Assembly (NCBI GenBank): GCA_947685225.1
Contig: CANTUV010000062.1
Span: 10,870,501-10,934,500 of the forward strand
Origin: Garcia nutans
Lineage: Eukaryota > Streptophyta > Magnoliopsida > Malpighiales > Euphorbiaceae
Direction: 5' to 3'
Length of the DNA: 64,000 bases
The position numbers and the translations under genes were made by a program. The notes under the pieces were generated by a model that made no database searches, was not told the origin of the DNA, and worked only from the letters and a program-made list of their open reading frames with translations. The first letter of the stretch is position 1. Every line of letters begins with the position of its first letter. Of the stretch, positions 45,994-57,304 are shown in pieces.

Positions 45994-48225
45994 CCACCCT
46001 ACGATGATATTTAATTTGGCTTAATGATCTTAGGAGTTTTAGTGATCCTCGTCATAATTTTCTGTAATAAATACAGAAAATAACCATGACATTCAATTTT
46101 ATTTATTCATTAATAAAATTAAAAAATAATTTTGGACAATGATAAAAATAATTTAATTTAATTATTTTATTTATTTACATGAAATAAATAAAATTAATTA
46201 TGTACAAAATGATATTAAAAAAATTAATTATAACTACTTTATTTATTTATATAAAATTAATTATGTTCAAAATAATTTTAGATGGAAATAACTTAATAAA
46301 TTATTTTATTTATTTTCATAAATAAATAAAATTTTATTAGTATCGAAAAAATGCTAATAAAGCTTGTGCTCTAATGTAAAGCTCATCGCAAGTGACAGAA
46401 TTTGTTAAAATTGACATGTCATTTAAGTCATCTTCAACTTTTAAACTGAAAATTTTTCCAGAAATGATTTTTTAAGGGATAAACTGTGAAACCTTATATC
46501 CTTCAATCTACTAATTTAAATATTGCAATTAAATAACAAGTCAAAAGTTTAAAATCTCTAATTTTTTAATATATAAGTTTTGGAGTCTAATTTTTTTTTT
46601 GAGTTAAATGATTTAATTTCTCAAGCATACCAATTTGATCATATTTTTTGAAAATTTTAGAAATTATATTTTAGGTAGTTAACTTTGAGAATATATATAT
46701 ATATATTTCATGTTTTTAAGTCAAAATTTGCATAAAACATACAGTTTTAAATGTTGCAACATATATTTTCTAAAGGTCTAAAGTAATCACATTATCAAAT
46801 ATCATACAATAAAATAAAATTGCATGAAATAGACCACTTTAACATGAAAGATAAAGCATCTAAATATATTTCATTCACATTTAATATGTTAATTACATTT
46901 TTTAAAATAGAACAACATGTTGGCATCTTATTTTGACACAAATTATAGGAAATTAAAGAGAATTTCTATAATCTCCATAATCAATAAATAATTTTAATTC
47001 AAATAATATGCCCATTAATTGTATTTGTATTACTGGAAAAATAAATCACAAGAAGGAAATGTTTATATTTTCACATCTTAACAATTATTCCAAGCAGAGA
47101 GTTAATTCTTTAGAGAGAGTTTTCTATGTCTTTTTGTTCTTCTGTGTTCATTTTTTTTACCAAAAGAGTTTTCTCCAATCAATATATATATTTTTTAAAC
47201 TAGTTACTTGCACACACGAGCATTTTGCAGGATGTGGCTAGTTATTAATTGGATCAACCCACATCCAATTTAGATATGGGTGAATTATTTCCAAAATCGG
47301 GATTGACTCATCATAGCGATCTGACTTGGAATCCATTATTGGTAAAGTAAACATCTAAAATTGGTCTAGTTAGCACTCCAATTGGAACAAAATTCGTCAA
47401 AACAACCAACTTATTACTACAAATGGAATTTAGACATTGAAGTGGTAAAAAGAATACAAACATTAAAATAGCAAAACTAAAAAAGGTTTATACCTCAATG
47501 ATATATATTTTTCCATTATTTTATAATTGCAGACTCGTCTTCATGATTCCTCTTGTGGATGTTCTGTAGCTGATGTGCCTTTCTTAGATGATTCATTTCA
47601 TCTGTGAGATTTGGTTTTTTTATTTGTATTATAAACATTTTCATTTATGTATTTTATTTACAACATAGATATGTTTAAGTATACTGATTTATTATAGATT
47701 TGTTTGAACATACGAATATTTTTAGTTTTATATCTTATTTGTATTATTAATATAAATTGATTTTATATGCAAATTTTAAATATTTCTGCTTATTTTTACA
47801 TATATCTCAATTGAATCAAATAAAGTTCATAATTTAATAAAAAAAATAGAAAAATTGGATTTTGTAATGGAATGTTTTGTTGCAAATGTTTTGATAAAGT
47901 TAGTATTTGTAACGAATTTTCAACGGACGTTCTCATTGCAAACTTTGCAATGGTACAATCCATTCCAAAAACCATTACAATTCTAATTGAATTTGTCAAA
48001 AATTTTCCAATGAATTTTGCAATGAAAAAGTTGCAATGGAAAAGGTACATATAATCCAATGCAAACTTTTGCAACAGCACTAGTTTTTGTCATAGACTCC
48101 ATTGCACATTTGTTGTAAATAGTATTTTACTATGGATTTCTCATTTTTCAATGAACAAATCTATTGCAAAAATGAAAATTTTTTATAATGTGCATATATT
48201 AACATGTTTTAAATGCTATTACAAG
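45994..48225. other. AT-rich intergenic DNA, no gene seen
   Basis: About 2.2 kb right of element B. AAATAAAATTAATTA-type words dominate 46080-46350. No conserved reading frame. The last 330 bases carry a cluster of TTGCAATGG-like motifs, listed separately. Confidence 0.5.
47865..48185. repeat. Cluster of short TTGCAATGG / CCATTGCA motifs
   Basis: At least ten copies of TTGCAA, TTGTAATGG, GCAATGG or their reverse complements in 320 bases, with CACTAG at 48079. Such clustering resembles the subterminal repeats of CACTA-type DNA transposons, but I cannot identify a terminal inverted repeat pair or a 3-bp target duplication. Confidence 0.35.
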
Positions 48226-48874
48226 TGTTAGCCCCTTAACTCATTGGCAAGCAAATTAGCAAGCTGCTGCTAGCAAGTTTGCATGCTGGACTATGGCAGT
48301 TACAAATAGGCATGTTAGCTGGGCATGCATTTCAGTAGTATGCATGATAGGCAGATTGGTGGCTACCTAGCTCAAGGGAATTGGGATACTTGGGCAGGAA
48401 TTGGTGACATGTAGGATGCATAATTAGCCATCATTGGCATAGGCCAACTGGCCATATAGTGGCAAGTGTGATTGGCTAGTAGGAAGGCCAATTACTTATG
48501 TGTTGGCAAGGATAGTTATAGGCAGTTATTTTGGATAAGGCTTATGTGGAGTCTAGACATATCCAAACATGCAGTTATGGATGTCTTGGTGTAAGCAATT
48601 ACTTATGTAGGTAAATGATGGCATATGATTAGCCTAGGTAGTTGGGGCTATCAACTTCTCCCATGTAGGCAAGAAACTGCCAATAACTATCCTGTCCTTT
48701 GTAACTGCTTATAAATATGATAAAATCTTACAGGCAATTATATATAGACAGTTTTGCATGAGTTCATTTTAACATTTCTTATATTATTGCAAAAATAATA
48801 CTAAGGTTAGGAAATTTTCCTGTAATTGGCTTATTATTTTGATTTAATTGATGCTTGCATGATAAAATCTCCAT
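48226..48874 (+). mobile_element. Probable 5' LTR of Galadriel-type chromovirus E
   Basis: The stretch starts TGTTAGCCCCTTAACTC; the related element F starts TGTTATGCCG. A TATAAATA box lies at 48710-48717. A weak primer-binding site, TGCTACCACACTTAG (48875), follows. About 650 bases, close to the 721 of F's LTR. No second copy is seen downstream, so the ends rest on position and resemblance only. Confidence 0.5.
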
Positions 48875-48939
48875 TGCTACCACACTTAGCAATCATTGTG
48901 TGTTGTCGACTGAACTTAGTGGCAATTCCTGCATAGCAT

Positions 48940-50026
48940 ATTATTGCTAGAGGCATAAGTAATGAGACTTGTGAGTGGCTTATTAGCATCGAAACTCTGT
49001 TGGGTACTATCTTTTTAGAAGAAGGGACTGTGCCATTGTTGGAACAGTTGGACAATGTTGAGGTTGAGGTTGCTAAGATATTTTTCCATACTTCGACTTG
49101 AAAGGGAGGAAGTTTATGGTGAAATCAGCTTGTTATGTAAGGCCATTGGCAATCAGGAAGGCAGTAGGATAAAAACATAAAAGTTGAAGGCCCCTGAACG
49201 AAAGTCATTTTATAGGGTACAAAATGCCAAAGAATTGGAAAATTTCTTATAGGGTATGGAGTCGTAATTTGATCATGCAAGAGTGATTGATGAAAGCAAG
49301 GTCACCATTACTAGCATGTATTTGACAAAGGATGCAAAACTGTGTTTGCAGACCAAGACCTCCAAAGATGCAGTTGCTGATAGGCCTAAGATTGACTGTT
49401 GTGATTGATTGAAACAAGTGTTGAAGGATAAGTTCCTACCTTGTAATAGTTCATGTGTTATAAGTGAATGGTTAAAATGATTGAAACAACATGGCTCGGT
49501 GAGAGATTATGTGAAGTAATTTAATTCCTTAATGTTGGATATCCAAAAAAATGTTCGAGGAGGACATGTTGTTCAATTTTATGTTTGGTTTGCAACCATG
49601 GTCATAAATGGAATTACAGAGGTAAATGTGAAGGATTTGCCTAGTATCATTGCCATAATGAATAGATTTATAGATTTTTGGGTGCCTAAAGATGTTGCTT
49701 CTTTTAAACAAAAGAACAAAGAAAAAGAAAAGAAGGGGGGTTTTGGCAAGAAGAAGAATGGCACAAAAAAAGGAAGCTAAAGCAAGAAGGCCAATCTTCT
49801 TCCCAAAATAAGATGGCTTCAAAGAACAACTACGGTTGTTTCCTCTGTAATGGTCCCCATAGCGCAAAAGAATGTCCCAAAAGGGAGAAATTGTATGTTA
49901 TTTTGGTGGAGGGGTCTAACAACTCTCATGAACATGAAGTTACCACTTTAGTAAATCATTTACAATTGATTTGTTCTATTATTGCTGACATGAATCATAT
50001 TGCTGCCTTGTCCACCATGGTGTGAT
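48940..50026 (+). pseudogene. Element E gag with Galadriel-type zinc knuckle
   Basis: Fragments in changing frames: an N-terminal segment EWLISIETLLGTIFLEEGT (about 48970), a capsid stretch with SVRDYVK (about 49500) and DIQKNVRGGHVVQFYVWF (49540-49600), then a Lys-rich KNKEKEKKGGFGKKKNG. The knuckle CFLCNGPHSAKECPKREKL (about 49840-49895) has the spacing C-x2-C-x3-H-x4-C with GPH, which I associate with Galadriel chromoviruses rather than the usual x4. Stops between 49400 and 49520 break the frame. Confidence 0.8.
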
Positions 50027-50035
50027 GTTGTTATA

Positions 50036-50640
50036 GCCCACTCAATATTGATGCATGTCCCTATTCAGTTAAATGGTTTGAATGTTGTTGGCATGGTTGA
50101 CATTGGCACCACGCACATCTTCATTTCTGTGAGGATGGTGCGCAAGTATTGCTTAAAGGTGAGCAAGTGTACAAGCTTTCTAAACACAATGAATGTAAAA
50201 GCACAAGCTATTTCTGGCATGGCTCACAATGTGACATAGGCTATTAGAAATTGGAAGGGGAATATTGATCTAATGGTGATTCCCCTTGATGATTTTGATC
50301 TGATCCTAGGGATTGATTTTTGTCGCAAATCGAAAATAGTACTTATGCCTCACTTAGACAAAATTATGGTCATACAAGAAACAAGTCCATGCTTTATACG
50401 TTATCACCACCCTTATGCCAAGGTTGATAAGAAGGGAAAGACAGAATGTATTTTAGCCATAATGTTAGGACAAGGTTAAAGAGAAGGGAAGAGACCTATC
50501 TTGCTGCCTTTTTAAAAAAAGTCAAAGAGGACAAGGTGGTTGAAGGTTTAGATTGTGTTACTAAAACTCTAAAGGAGTTTGCTGATGTTATGCCACCAGT
50601 GTTGCCTAAATCATTGCCACCAAGGAGGGCCATTGATCAT
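50036..50640 (+). pseudogene. Element E protease
   Basis: The stretch VPIQLNGLNVVGMVDIGTTH (50058-50117) holds the active-site loop, with DIGT where D(S/T)GA is expected, so it is probably inactive. FDLILGIDFCRKSKIVLMPH (50292-50350) is the second conserved segment. The linker to RT continues to PPRRAIDHKID (50620-50652), the usual RT start of this lineage. There is one TAG at 50237 and a frameshift near 50470. Confidence 0.8.
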
Positions 50641-51830
50641 AAGATTGACTAGCTACTTTGTGTTATCCCTCATGTTTGACCCCCTTACTGCATGTCCCCT
50701 TTTGAGCTAGCTAAATTGCATAAGCAATTGATGAATTATTAGAGGTAGATTTCATTCAATCATCAAAATCTCACTATGACACTCCAGTTCTAATCCAGGA
50801 GAAATAAGATGGTTCATTGCAGATGGGCATTGATTATCAGGCATGAAACAAAATAATGGTGAAGAATAAGTATCCAGTCCTATTAGTACAAGATTTGATG
50901 GATCGGTTGTCCATGACAACTTGGTTTACAAAGCTAGATTTGAGATCTAGTTACTGGCAAGTGAGAGTGATTGATGGTGATGAGGCCAAAACTACTTGTG
51001 TAACTAGATAATGCTCTTATGAATTCCTTATAATGTCATTTGGCTTGATGACTTTATTGTGGTTTACTTGGGTGACATTGTTATCTATAGCAATACTCTT
51101 TATGAACTCGTAGTGCACCTGCAAAAAGTGTTACTATGGCTAAGAGAACATAAGTTGCATGTTAGTATGGAAAAATGTGAATTTTCTATAAAAGAAGTGA
51201 TGTTCTTAGGTCACTTGGTCAGCAATCGCCAAGTGAAAATGGAACCTAAGAAAGTGCAAGTGATTATAGACTGGTCAGCCCTTAAGACTGTGTTAGAGTT
51301 GAGATCCTTCCTTGGCTTGGCAAATTATTACTGCAAATTCATTGCTGGCTACTTAAAAATGGCATCTGCTTTCACATATCTGCTAAAGAAAATTAAGAAA
51401 TGGGCATGGATAGGTCGGTGTGAAGAAGCTTTTAGAAAGTTAAAAGCTATCATTGCCTCAGAATTGGTGTTGCGAACTGCCAAACATCTAGTTGCTTTTG
51501 AAGGTCAAAAATTAAATGCTGCAAAATATAAATATTCTACCCATAAAAAAGGATGGTTGTTGGGGTGATTTGCTTATTGATTTGGAGGGTGTATTTGTTG
51601 GAACCAATATTTGTAATTCGGACTGACAATGTGGCTAATACATTCTTCAAAACTTAGAAAAAGTTATCTCTTAAGCAAGCTTGTTGGCAAGAAGTCTTAG
51701 CAGAATATGACTTCACTTGGGAACATAAGCATTGTAGGCATAACCATGTTGCGGATTCTCTTAGTCAGAGAAATGTGTTTGCTGTCATATATGTTGTGAC
51801 CAGGGAGGAATTAGACATGGTGGATAAAAT
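50641..51830 (+). pseudogene. Element E reverse transcriptase and RNase H
   Basis: Fragments of the RT fingers lead to YEFLIMSFGL at about 51018-51050. The sequence then jumps directly to IVVYLGDIVIYS, so roughly 19 codons between the MPFGL and YLDD motifs are deleted, with a frame change. The catalytic YLDD is YLGD, a substitution of an essential Asp. The next 150 codons are open (51059-51568): KCEFSIKEVMFLGHLVSNRQ, LRSFLGLANYYCKFIAGYLK. The RNase H is only partly readable; HNHVADSLS-like sequence appears at about 51740-51765. The enzyme is dead. Confidence 0.85.
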
Positions 51831-51879
51831 TAGAAATGGTGGATAAAATAAAGGCCCTTGCATAGATGTTGCTTATATA

Positions 51880-52925
51880 AAGTTGGTGGAGCAAGTCAAG
51901 GAAGGGATTGTTAGATGACTTTGGCTTGAAGATGACTTGCTTGTGTGAAAAGGAGGCTGATTATGCATGCCAGCTACTGATGTTTTAAGGGGAGAATTGT
52001 TGAATGAATCACATGATCCTCAATGGGTGGGCCATCTAGGGAGTGAAAGGATTCTAACAATATTGTCATGTTCCAATTACTGGCCAAAAATGGAAGATGA
52101 CATTGAAGCCTATGTTAGAACTTGCTTGGTTTGCTAACAAGACAAATGGAGAGGAAGAAGGCAGCTGGATTGTTGCAGCCACTACCCATCCCAGAAAAAC
52201 TGTTTCAATGGATTTCATTAGGGGCTTCCCCAAAGTTGATTGTATGATTTATTTCCTTATTGTAGTTGGCAGATTCTCTAAATATGCTATTTTCATTGTT
52301 GCCTATCCTGTGGATGTTATTGCTAAATTATTCTATAAACATGTTGTCAAGTATTTCAGTGGGCCTAATGATATTGTGAGTGATAGAGATGCAAGGTTTA
52401 CAAGCTGATTTTAGATTTCATTGTTCAACATGATGGGAACACAGTTGAAGTTTTCCACTGCCAATCACCCATAGATAGATGGGCAAACCAAGAGGATCAA
52501 TCATCTGCTTAAGGAATACTTGAGATATTATGTTTCAGCAAGCCAGAAAAATTTGTTGGAATTGTTGAATAGTGCATAGTTTTGTTATAACTTGCATAGG
52601 TCTTTTGCCTCAGAGATGAGTCCTTTGAGTTGGTGTTGGGGCATCAACCGACTACCCCACTTGAGGTGGAACAACAAAAAAAATGGTGGAAAATGTCCAA
52701 TAGCCTATTGGCACGCTAGACAAAAGCAAAAACTTTATGAAGAGACACAAGATAGTTTGAGGTAAACTAGAAAGAGAATGAAAAAGTATACCGATCAAAG
52801 ACAGACCGATGGACTTCAACGAGGGTGACAAAGTATTGTTGATGTTGACTCCTCAAATCCGAAAAAAGATAAGCAGTAAGTTTGCACATTAAGGGTTCAT
52901 TCCAAAATATGATGGGCCTTTTGAT
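51880..52925 (+). pseudogene. Element E integrase
   Basis: The zinc domain region begins near 51985 (HDPQWVGHLGSERIL-like). The core has SMDFIRGFPKVDCMIYFLIV (first Asp) and IVSDRDARFTS (second Asp) at 52205-52408. After a TGA, IDGQTKRINHLLKEYLRYYV (52472-52533) holds the third position, where the catalytic Glu (GQTER) has become Lys. Downstream: SPLSWCW-type and KKYTDQRQT, GDKVLLMLT traces to 52900. Stops and frameshifts are present throughout. Confidence 0.82.
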
Positions 52926-53186
52926 ATGATCAAAAGGGTTGGAAATGTTACTTACAAGCTAAAGATGCCCAGTAGGCTTAAGGTTCACCCCACATTCCAT
53001 GTAAGATTTTTGAAGAAGTTTCAGGAAGATACATTTGAACCAGAACAGAGCAAGGACAAGTATGCTCCCCCTGGAAAGGAAAACAAGAAGCTGATGCTAC
53101 TTGGGAGAACGATACAATCTTGTGGCAATTTGAGAAGCCAATTTATGTTCTTTGGTTTATCTATATCGATTTGTTTTTCCATTTAA
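52926..53186 (+). pseudogene. Element E integrase C-terminus and chromodomain
   Basis: MIKRVGNVTYKLKMPSRLKV and HPTFHVRFLKKF form the GPF-type integrase end (52926-53020). After a one-base frameshift near 53085 the sequence reads EADATWENDTILWQFEKPIY, the end of a chromodomain with the ATWE...LWQFE pattern of Galadriel chromoviruses. No polypurine tract or 3' LTR follows, so the element's 3' end is lost. Confidence 0.82.
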
Positions 53187-53502
53187 TTAATATATGTATT
53201 AGTTCCTTAATTACTAGCTCAAAACTTGACAAACAATCTAACCAACATGATTGACAACAGAGAATTGAACCAAATTATTCTTTGGATTTAGTATATAAGA
53301 TGTTTGTCTTGAGAACATGGAGGATACATATATGCATGTAATGCCAAATTAGAATATCATTTTCTTAAATTATGTATCTTACCATATATACCATTCTAAA
53401 AGCCATGAGTTAAACGCCCAAAGAAAAGAGAAGTCTTTTTGTTTTTTTTGCATTTTTCTTATACCTACTCAATTCAGTAAAAAAAGATTTGTAAATATAC
53501 AT

Positions 53503-53550
<48 letters not shown>

Positions 53551-54730
53551 TTATAATTTAACTTGTTATTCAATGCTTAAATTAATTTAAAATCCACTCC
53601 TTCGACATTAGCATGCAAAAGAATTTTAATTAGTTATGCAATTCCTAGTACTATTGTCAAATAGATGGGCAGAAAAAATTCAATAGTTGAATTTAAAAAA
53701 GAAGCCGCATAATATATATATATATATATAGATGGTCAATAATTCAATTCTTAGTCAACTCGCATTGTTTAAACGTTTACATTAACCTCAAAAACTAATT
53801 TAATTTGCAGGAAATCTTGCTTCCATTGTTTATACTTTGATTCATGAATTATAATGTTTAGAGAGCAATTTTTGAATATACATATCGAGTGTTGATATTG
53901 TATCTATTTTTTGGACTTATCTGCAGAAGTATTTGGAATGTATAAACTAACATGTGAATGAGGTGTTACCATTTTATTAACATTCTCTATAAATACCCAA
54001 CTAAGAAAATCTATCTCATTTCAATCACGTTCTCATTAATCTTTGTTGTTAAAATCATAATCAGTTTTTATTACTGTTTTTATTAACTCCTGTAAGGAAA
54101 CACGCACTCACACACAGATATATATTTATATATATAAATAATCAAATTGTATTAATTAATAATTAAATTATATGAAGGTTCAGATATTTATGAGTTAGTA
54201 TTGTAGAAGTAATGAGTTATAGATTATTCTATTTTTAATTTTCTTTGTCTTATGTTAAATTTGACTTTTCAAATTAAATTATTTTTTATTTGAATTTGTG
54301 AAGGTTATTTTTCTGAAATCAGCTTCTGCCTCAATAGAAATTATGTTCTCTCCACATAAGTACACATTATTAACGCTGGATTTATGTACTTAAAGCTTAA
54401 TATATTCACAGTCGTATATTTGAAATGATTAGTCATTTTACTATTTCTACTTTCAATTTAACTGTATAGATACTCTAACTTAACTTTTCTCTTTATCTAT
54501 TTAACCATTCTCTTAACATAAACAAATGGCGCATGCCATGCAATCACCGTGACAGGGCATACACCTCAGCAAAACTTAAATATATGGATGCTATATGCAT
54601 AAAAGCTCCCATAACCATTGAAGAATCTATAAAAATCAATTGCAATAATTGATTTCCACAAAAATGGATCCCTACTAAAAAAACACTAACATTTAGGGAA
54701 GTATGCAATTCATTAACACAATAAAATGTA
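53187..54730. other. Intergenic DNA upstream of PR-1, no gene seen
   Basis: AT-rich, with an (AC)n-(AT)n microsatellite at about 53503-53551 and a short (AT)n run at 53714-53730. At about 53990 CTATAAATACCC followed by a pyrimidine-rich stretch looks like a promoter and leader, but no coding sequence follows. Confidence 0.5.
53503..53551. repeat. (AC)n(AT)n compound microsatellite
   Basis: About sixteen AC units run directly into about eight AT units. Confidence 0.95.
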
Positions 54731-54731
54731 T

Positions 54732-54878
54732 AACTCATAAACACAATTCACAAACACAAGAAAAAATGGAAAAAATATGTAATTCATAAACGCAAATCAC
54801 AAATACAAGAGAAAATGGAGAAAATCTGCAATTCATAAACCCCACTCATAAACACAAGAAAAAATGGAGAAAATTTGC
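54732..54878. repeat. Three tandem 49-bp units upstream of PR-1
   Basis: Units start TAA(C/T)TCATAAAC and contain CACAAGA(A/G)AAAATGGA. They lie 325-470 bases before the PR-1 start codon. A further partial unit with GAGAAAGAATGGAGAAACAC continues to about 54910. Confidence 0.85.
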
Positions 54879-54984
54879 AAAAATAGAGAAAGAATGGAGA
54901 AACACAAGGAACAAATTCAAATATGCACTATGATAAATAAAGTTTTTAAAACTACAAAAAAGGAGTTTTTTTATAATTATTTTA

Positions 54985-55134
54985 TTGACTTTTTCTCTAC
55001 CCAATTAACTAATTAGTTTTCATCCAAACTTACTACGGATTATTAGGAAAATAATGCAACCACAAAAGTAATCTCTATATTTAGTAAAGCCAAGTCATTC
55101 CAACGATACATTTTGCACATTTCTTCCCTATAAA
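54985..55134 (+). promoter_or_regulatory. PR-1 proximal promoter: W-box-like TTGACT and TATA box
   Basis: TATAAA at 55129-55134 lies 69 bases before the start codon, a normal plant spacing. TTGACT at 54985-54990 matches the WRKY W-box core (TTGAC[C/T]), common in defence gene promoters. One short motif in AT-rich DNA can occur by chance. Confidence 0.55.
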
Positions 55135-55202
55135 TGCAGAAAACTTGCATACCCAATTTGTGCTAAGAACCTCATTTTCTCTTATAATAAAAATATTAGA
55201 AA

Positions 55203-55709
55203 ATGGGGTTCAACAAGTTCGTAGTAGTAGCCCTTTTCTTGGTGGGATTAACCCTAACTCCTCATTGTCTAGCCCATAACTTAAACTCTGCCTACACCTT
55301 TCCTGGAGTCTACCTGGCTGAACATAATAGTGTTCGAGCTGAGGTTGGAGTAAGCCCACTTGTCTGGAACACCACATTGGCTGACTATGCTCAAAACTAC
55401 TTAAATTCTAAGGTTGAAAGTTGTGAAATGGTGCATTCCAATGGTCCTTATGGAGAGAACTTAGCACAAGGTTTCGGGGATTATTTTGGTGGTGTAGAAG
55501 CAGTGAGATTATGGGCAGAGGAGAAGCCTAATTTTGACTATGAATCTAACACTTGTATTGGAGGAGCTCAATGCTTACATTACACTCAAATCGTTTGGAA
55601 AAACACGCATCAAATAGGCTGTGCTAGTGTTAAGTGCAACAATCAATGGAATTTGATTAGCTGCAACTATTATCCTCCAGGAAACTATATTGGTGAAAGA
55701 CCTTATTAA
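55203..55709 (+). CDS. PR1: Pathogenesis-related protein 1 (PR-1), CAP superfamily
   Basis: An intact, intronless 168-residue gene, the usual size and structure for PR-1. Residues 1-24 form a secretion signal (basic start, hydrophobic VVVALFLVGL, Ala24 before the mature end), so the product should be apoplastic. The CAP domain spans about 33-168. His78 (MVHS), Glu85 (GPYGENLA), Glu106 and His126 (HYTQIVW) match the conserved cavity residues. Cys74, 118, 124, 140, 145 and 154 are the six cysteines for three disulfides. The end, CNYY followed by PPGNYIGERPY, fits the CAPE1 pattern CNYx.PxGNxxxxxPY, from which an 11-residue defence peptide is cut in tomato PR-1. PR-1 proteins bind sterols and are induced by salicylic acid in many plants; regulation here is inferred only from a W-box-like site. 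It is the only undamaged gene in the window. Family call firm; exact paralogue unknown. Confidence 0.95.
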   Translation: MGFNKFVVVALFLVGLTLTPHCLAHNLNSAYTFPGVYLAEHNSVRAEVGVSPLVWNTTLADYAQNYLNSKVESCEMVHSNGPYGENLAQGFGDYFGGVEAVRLWAEEKPNFDYESNTCIGGAQCLHYTQIVWKNTHQIGCASVKCNNQWNLISCNYYPPGNYIGERPY

Positions 55710-55782
55710 TTAAATTTAGTCGGGGATGGTTAATCAATAATTTATTTAATAATAATGTGCAAAAGGGCTTAATTTTCTTTAT

Positions 55783-55886
55783 TAATTAGCTTTGCTAATT
55801 AATTACTATTTTTTACAAAGCTAATTAGCTATATAGCATAAGAATGTAATATTTACAAAAGCATTCTCTTGGTATATATTAATAAA
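55783..55886 (+). terminator. PR-1 3' region: hairpin and AATAAA signal
   Basis: A perfect 12-bp inverted repeat, TAATTAGCTTTG (55783-55794) with CAAAGCTAATTA (55816-55827), lies 74 bases after the stop. AATAAA at 55881-55886 is the likely polyadenylation signal, about 170 bases after the stop. Confidence 0.5.
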
Positions 55887-55889
55887 GCT

Positions 55890-56568
55890 GCGAACTTCTG
55901 TTGCCTTTATATATTTATATAATTTGAGTTCCATTTTATCTACATTCTTGTTTCAGTTCACTCACACACACACATATGTACATGGCATTGAGATTAAAAC
56001 ATATTTTTAGGTTCTGATGTAAAAAACAGTTCTTGAAATAGTTAAAGTTTTAAAATTTTAATTTATAACTAAAACGAAATTTATTTTAAAAATAAATGTT
56101 ATTATCCTTTAGTTATTATCAATTTCTCTTCACAACCATTCAATTAGGAATTAAAAAAATTAATTCTCATAATCTATTTTCTAATCTGTAATTACTAATC
56201 GTCTTAAATGTCTCAGTAAAAAATATTTAAAATGGTCAGTTTTAAATTTTAATATGAAATATTTGCTGAATAAAATAAATTATTAAATTATTTTACAAAT
56301 TAAAAATTATAATAACTTGTATTATTTATTATTTAAAGTTGAATACTTAATTTTTTTAATTTTATCAAACATTAGCACCTTTTAATCCTACAAACGCTAT
56401 GGCAAAAAATTGGAAATGTTACGTCTCTAATAAAACGAAAGAAGAAAACGGATATTGGCACTTGCAAGCACCCATTGACACAAGGCATGTTAGCGATAGT
56501 ATATTACTAGAAGGTTGATACTTAGTTAGGATTTTTCTCTTCTCTCTCTGCTTTCTTTAGCAGCCGCA
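55890..56568. other. Intergenic DNA between PR-1 and element F, no gene seen
   Basis: AT-rich, with a short (CA)n run near 55961. No conserved frame. Confidence 0.5.
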
Positions 56569-57289
56569 TGTCACGGAGTTAGTCTTTCTGCCTACTTACC
56601 CGTGTGGCACTTAGCACTCCGCTATTGCTAAGTAAGCCAAGATGATGTGTGGAGACAAAGGCGGTAGTCCATCTGCAACTGGCCCAATTGGGCAGTAGCT
56701 GCTAGGAACTTCTAGTGCAATTATCGAGAGATTTCTCCAAGTTTATAGAATCTTCTGCGAGGGTTTCGCTTGGAGGTGCTACCGAATTAGCCTATTAGCC
56801 AAAGGACTTTGCACATCACAGGCCTATTGGGTGTGAAGGCTCGCCTATTTGGCTTTCTTGTTAGGCCTATAGAACTTGGAAATTGCCCACCAACATACTT
56901 GGCTTCCCATATCAAGTCACTTGGTTTGCCAATGTGTTTCTTGCCACCGATCCTGCCAACTTTGCCAACATGCACTACTGTGGCCTCCCCTATATATGTA
57001 ATTAGGGCAATGTTGACTGTGCAAGGAGGAGAGCACCCAGGGCTTTTTCTAGGTCTTGATTTGTTGCCAATTTGCTTTACCCATCATTCCTTATGTAATT
57101 AGCTATCATTGGCCTAGCTTGTGCCCTCTCCTTGCCATAATTCCTCCTAAGGGCCAATTCATTATACCCACAAGCTAATTCACCGCACTAATAGGCCTGC
57201 TGAGTCGCTAGCTCAGCGACATACCAACTTGCTACCTGATCTTTGGATTTTATTGGCCTATTGTCCCAGCCAATCGGAACGGCATAACA
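56569..57289 (-). mobile_element. 3' LTR of Galadriel-type chromovirus F
   Basis: This 721-bp LTR starts (plus strand) TGTCACGGAG and ends GGCATAACA. On the element strand it begins TGTTATGCCGTTCCG right after the polypurine tract. Its left end aligns with 63426 onward, sharing CTTAGCAC and AGATGATGTGTGGAGACA. The 5 bases before it (CCGCA) are the candidate target duplication; the partner lies outside the window. Confidence 0.85.
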
Positions 57290-57304
57290 CCCTACCCCAC
57301 TTAA
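57290..57304 (-). other. Polypurine tract of element F
   Basis: The minus strand reads TTAAGTGGGGTAGGG directly before the LTR start. Confidence 0.8.

Noticed and set aside
53985..54050. Promoter and leader of a second PR gene
   Set aside because: TATAAATACCC and a pyrimidine-rich stretch are present, but no coding sequence follows for more than 1 kb.
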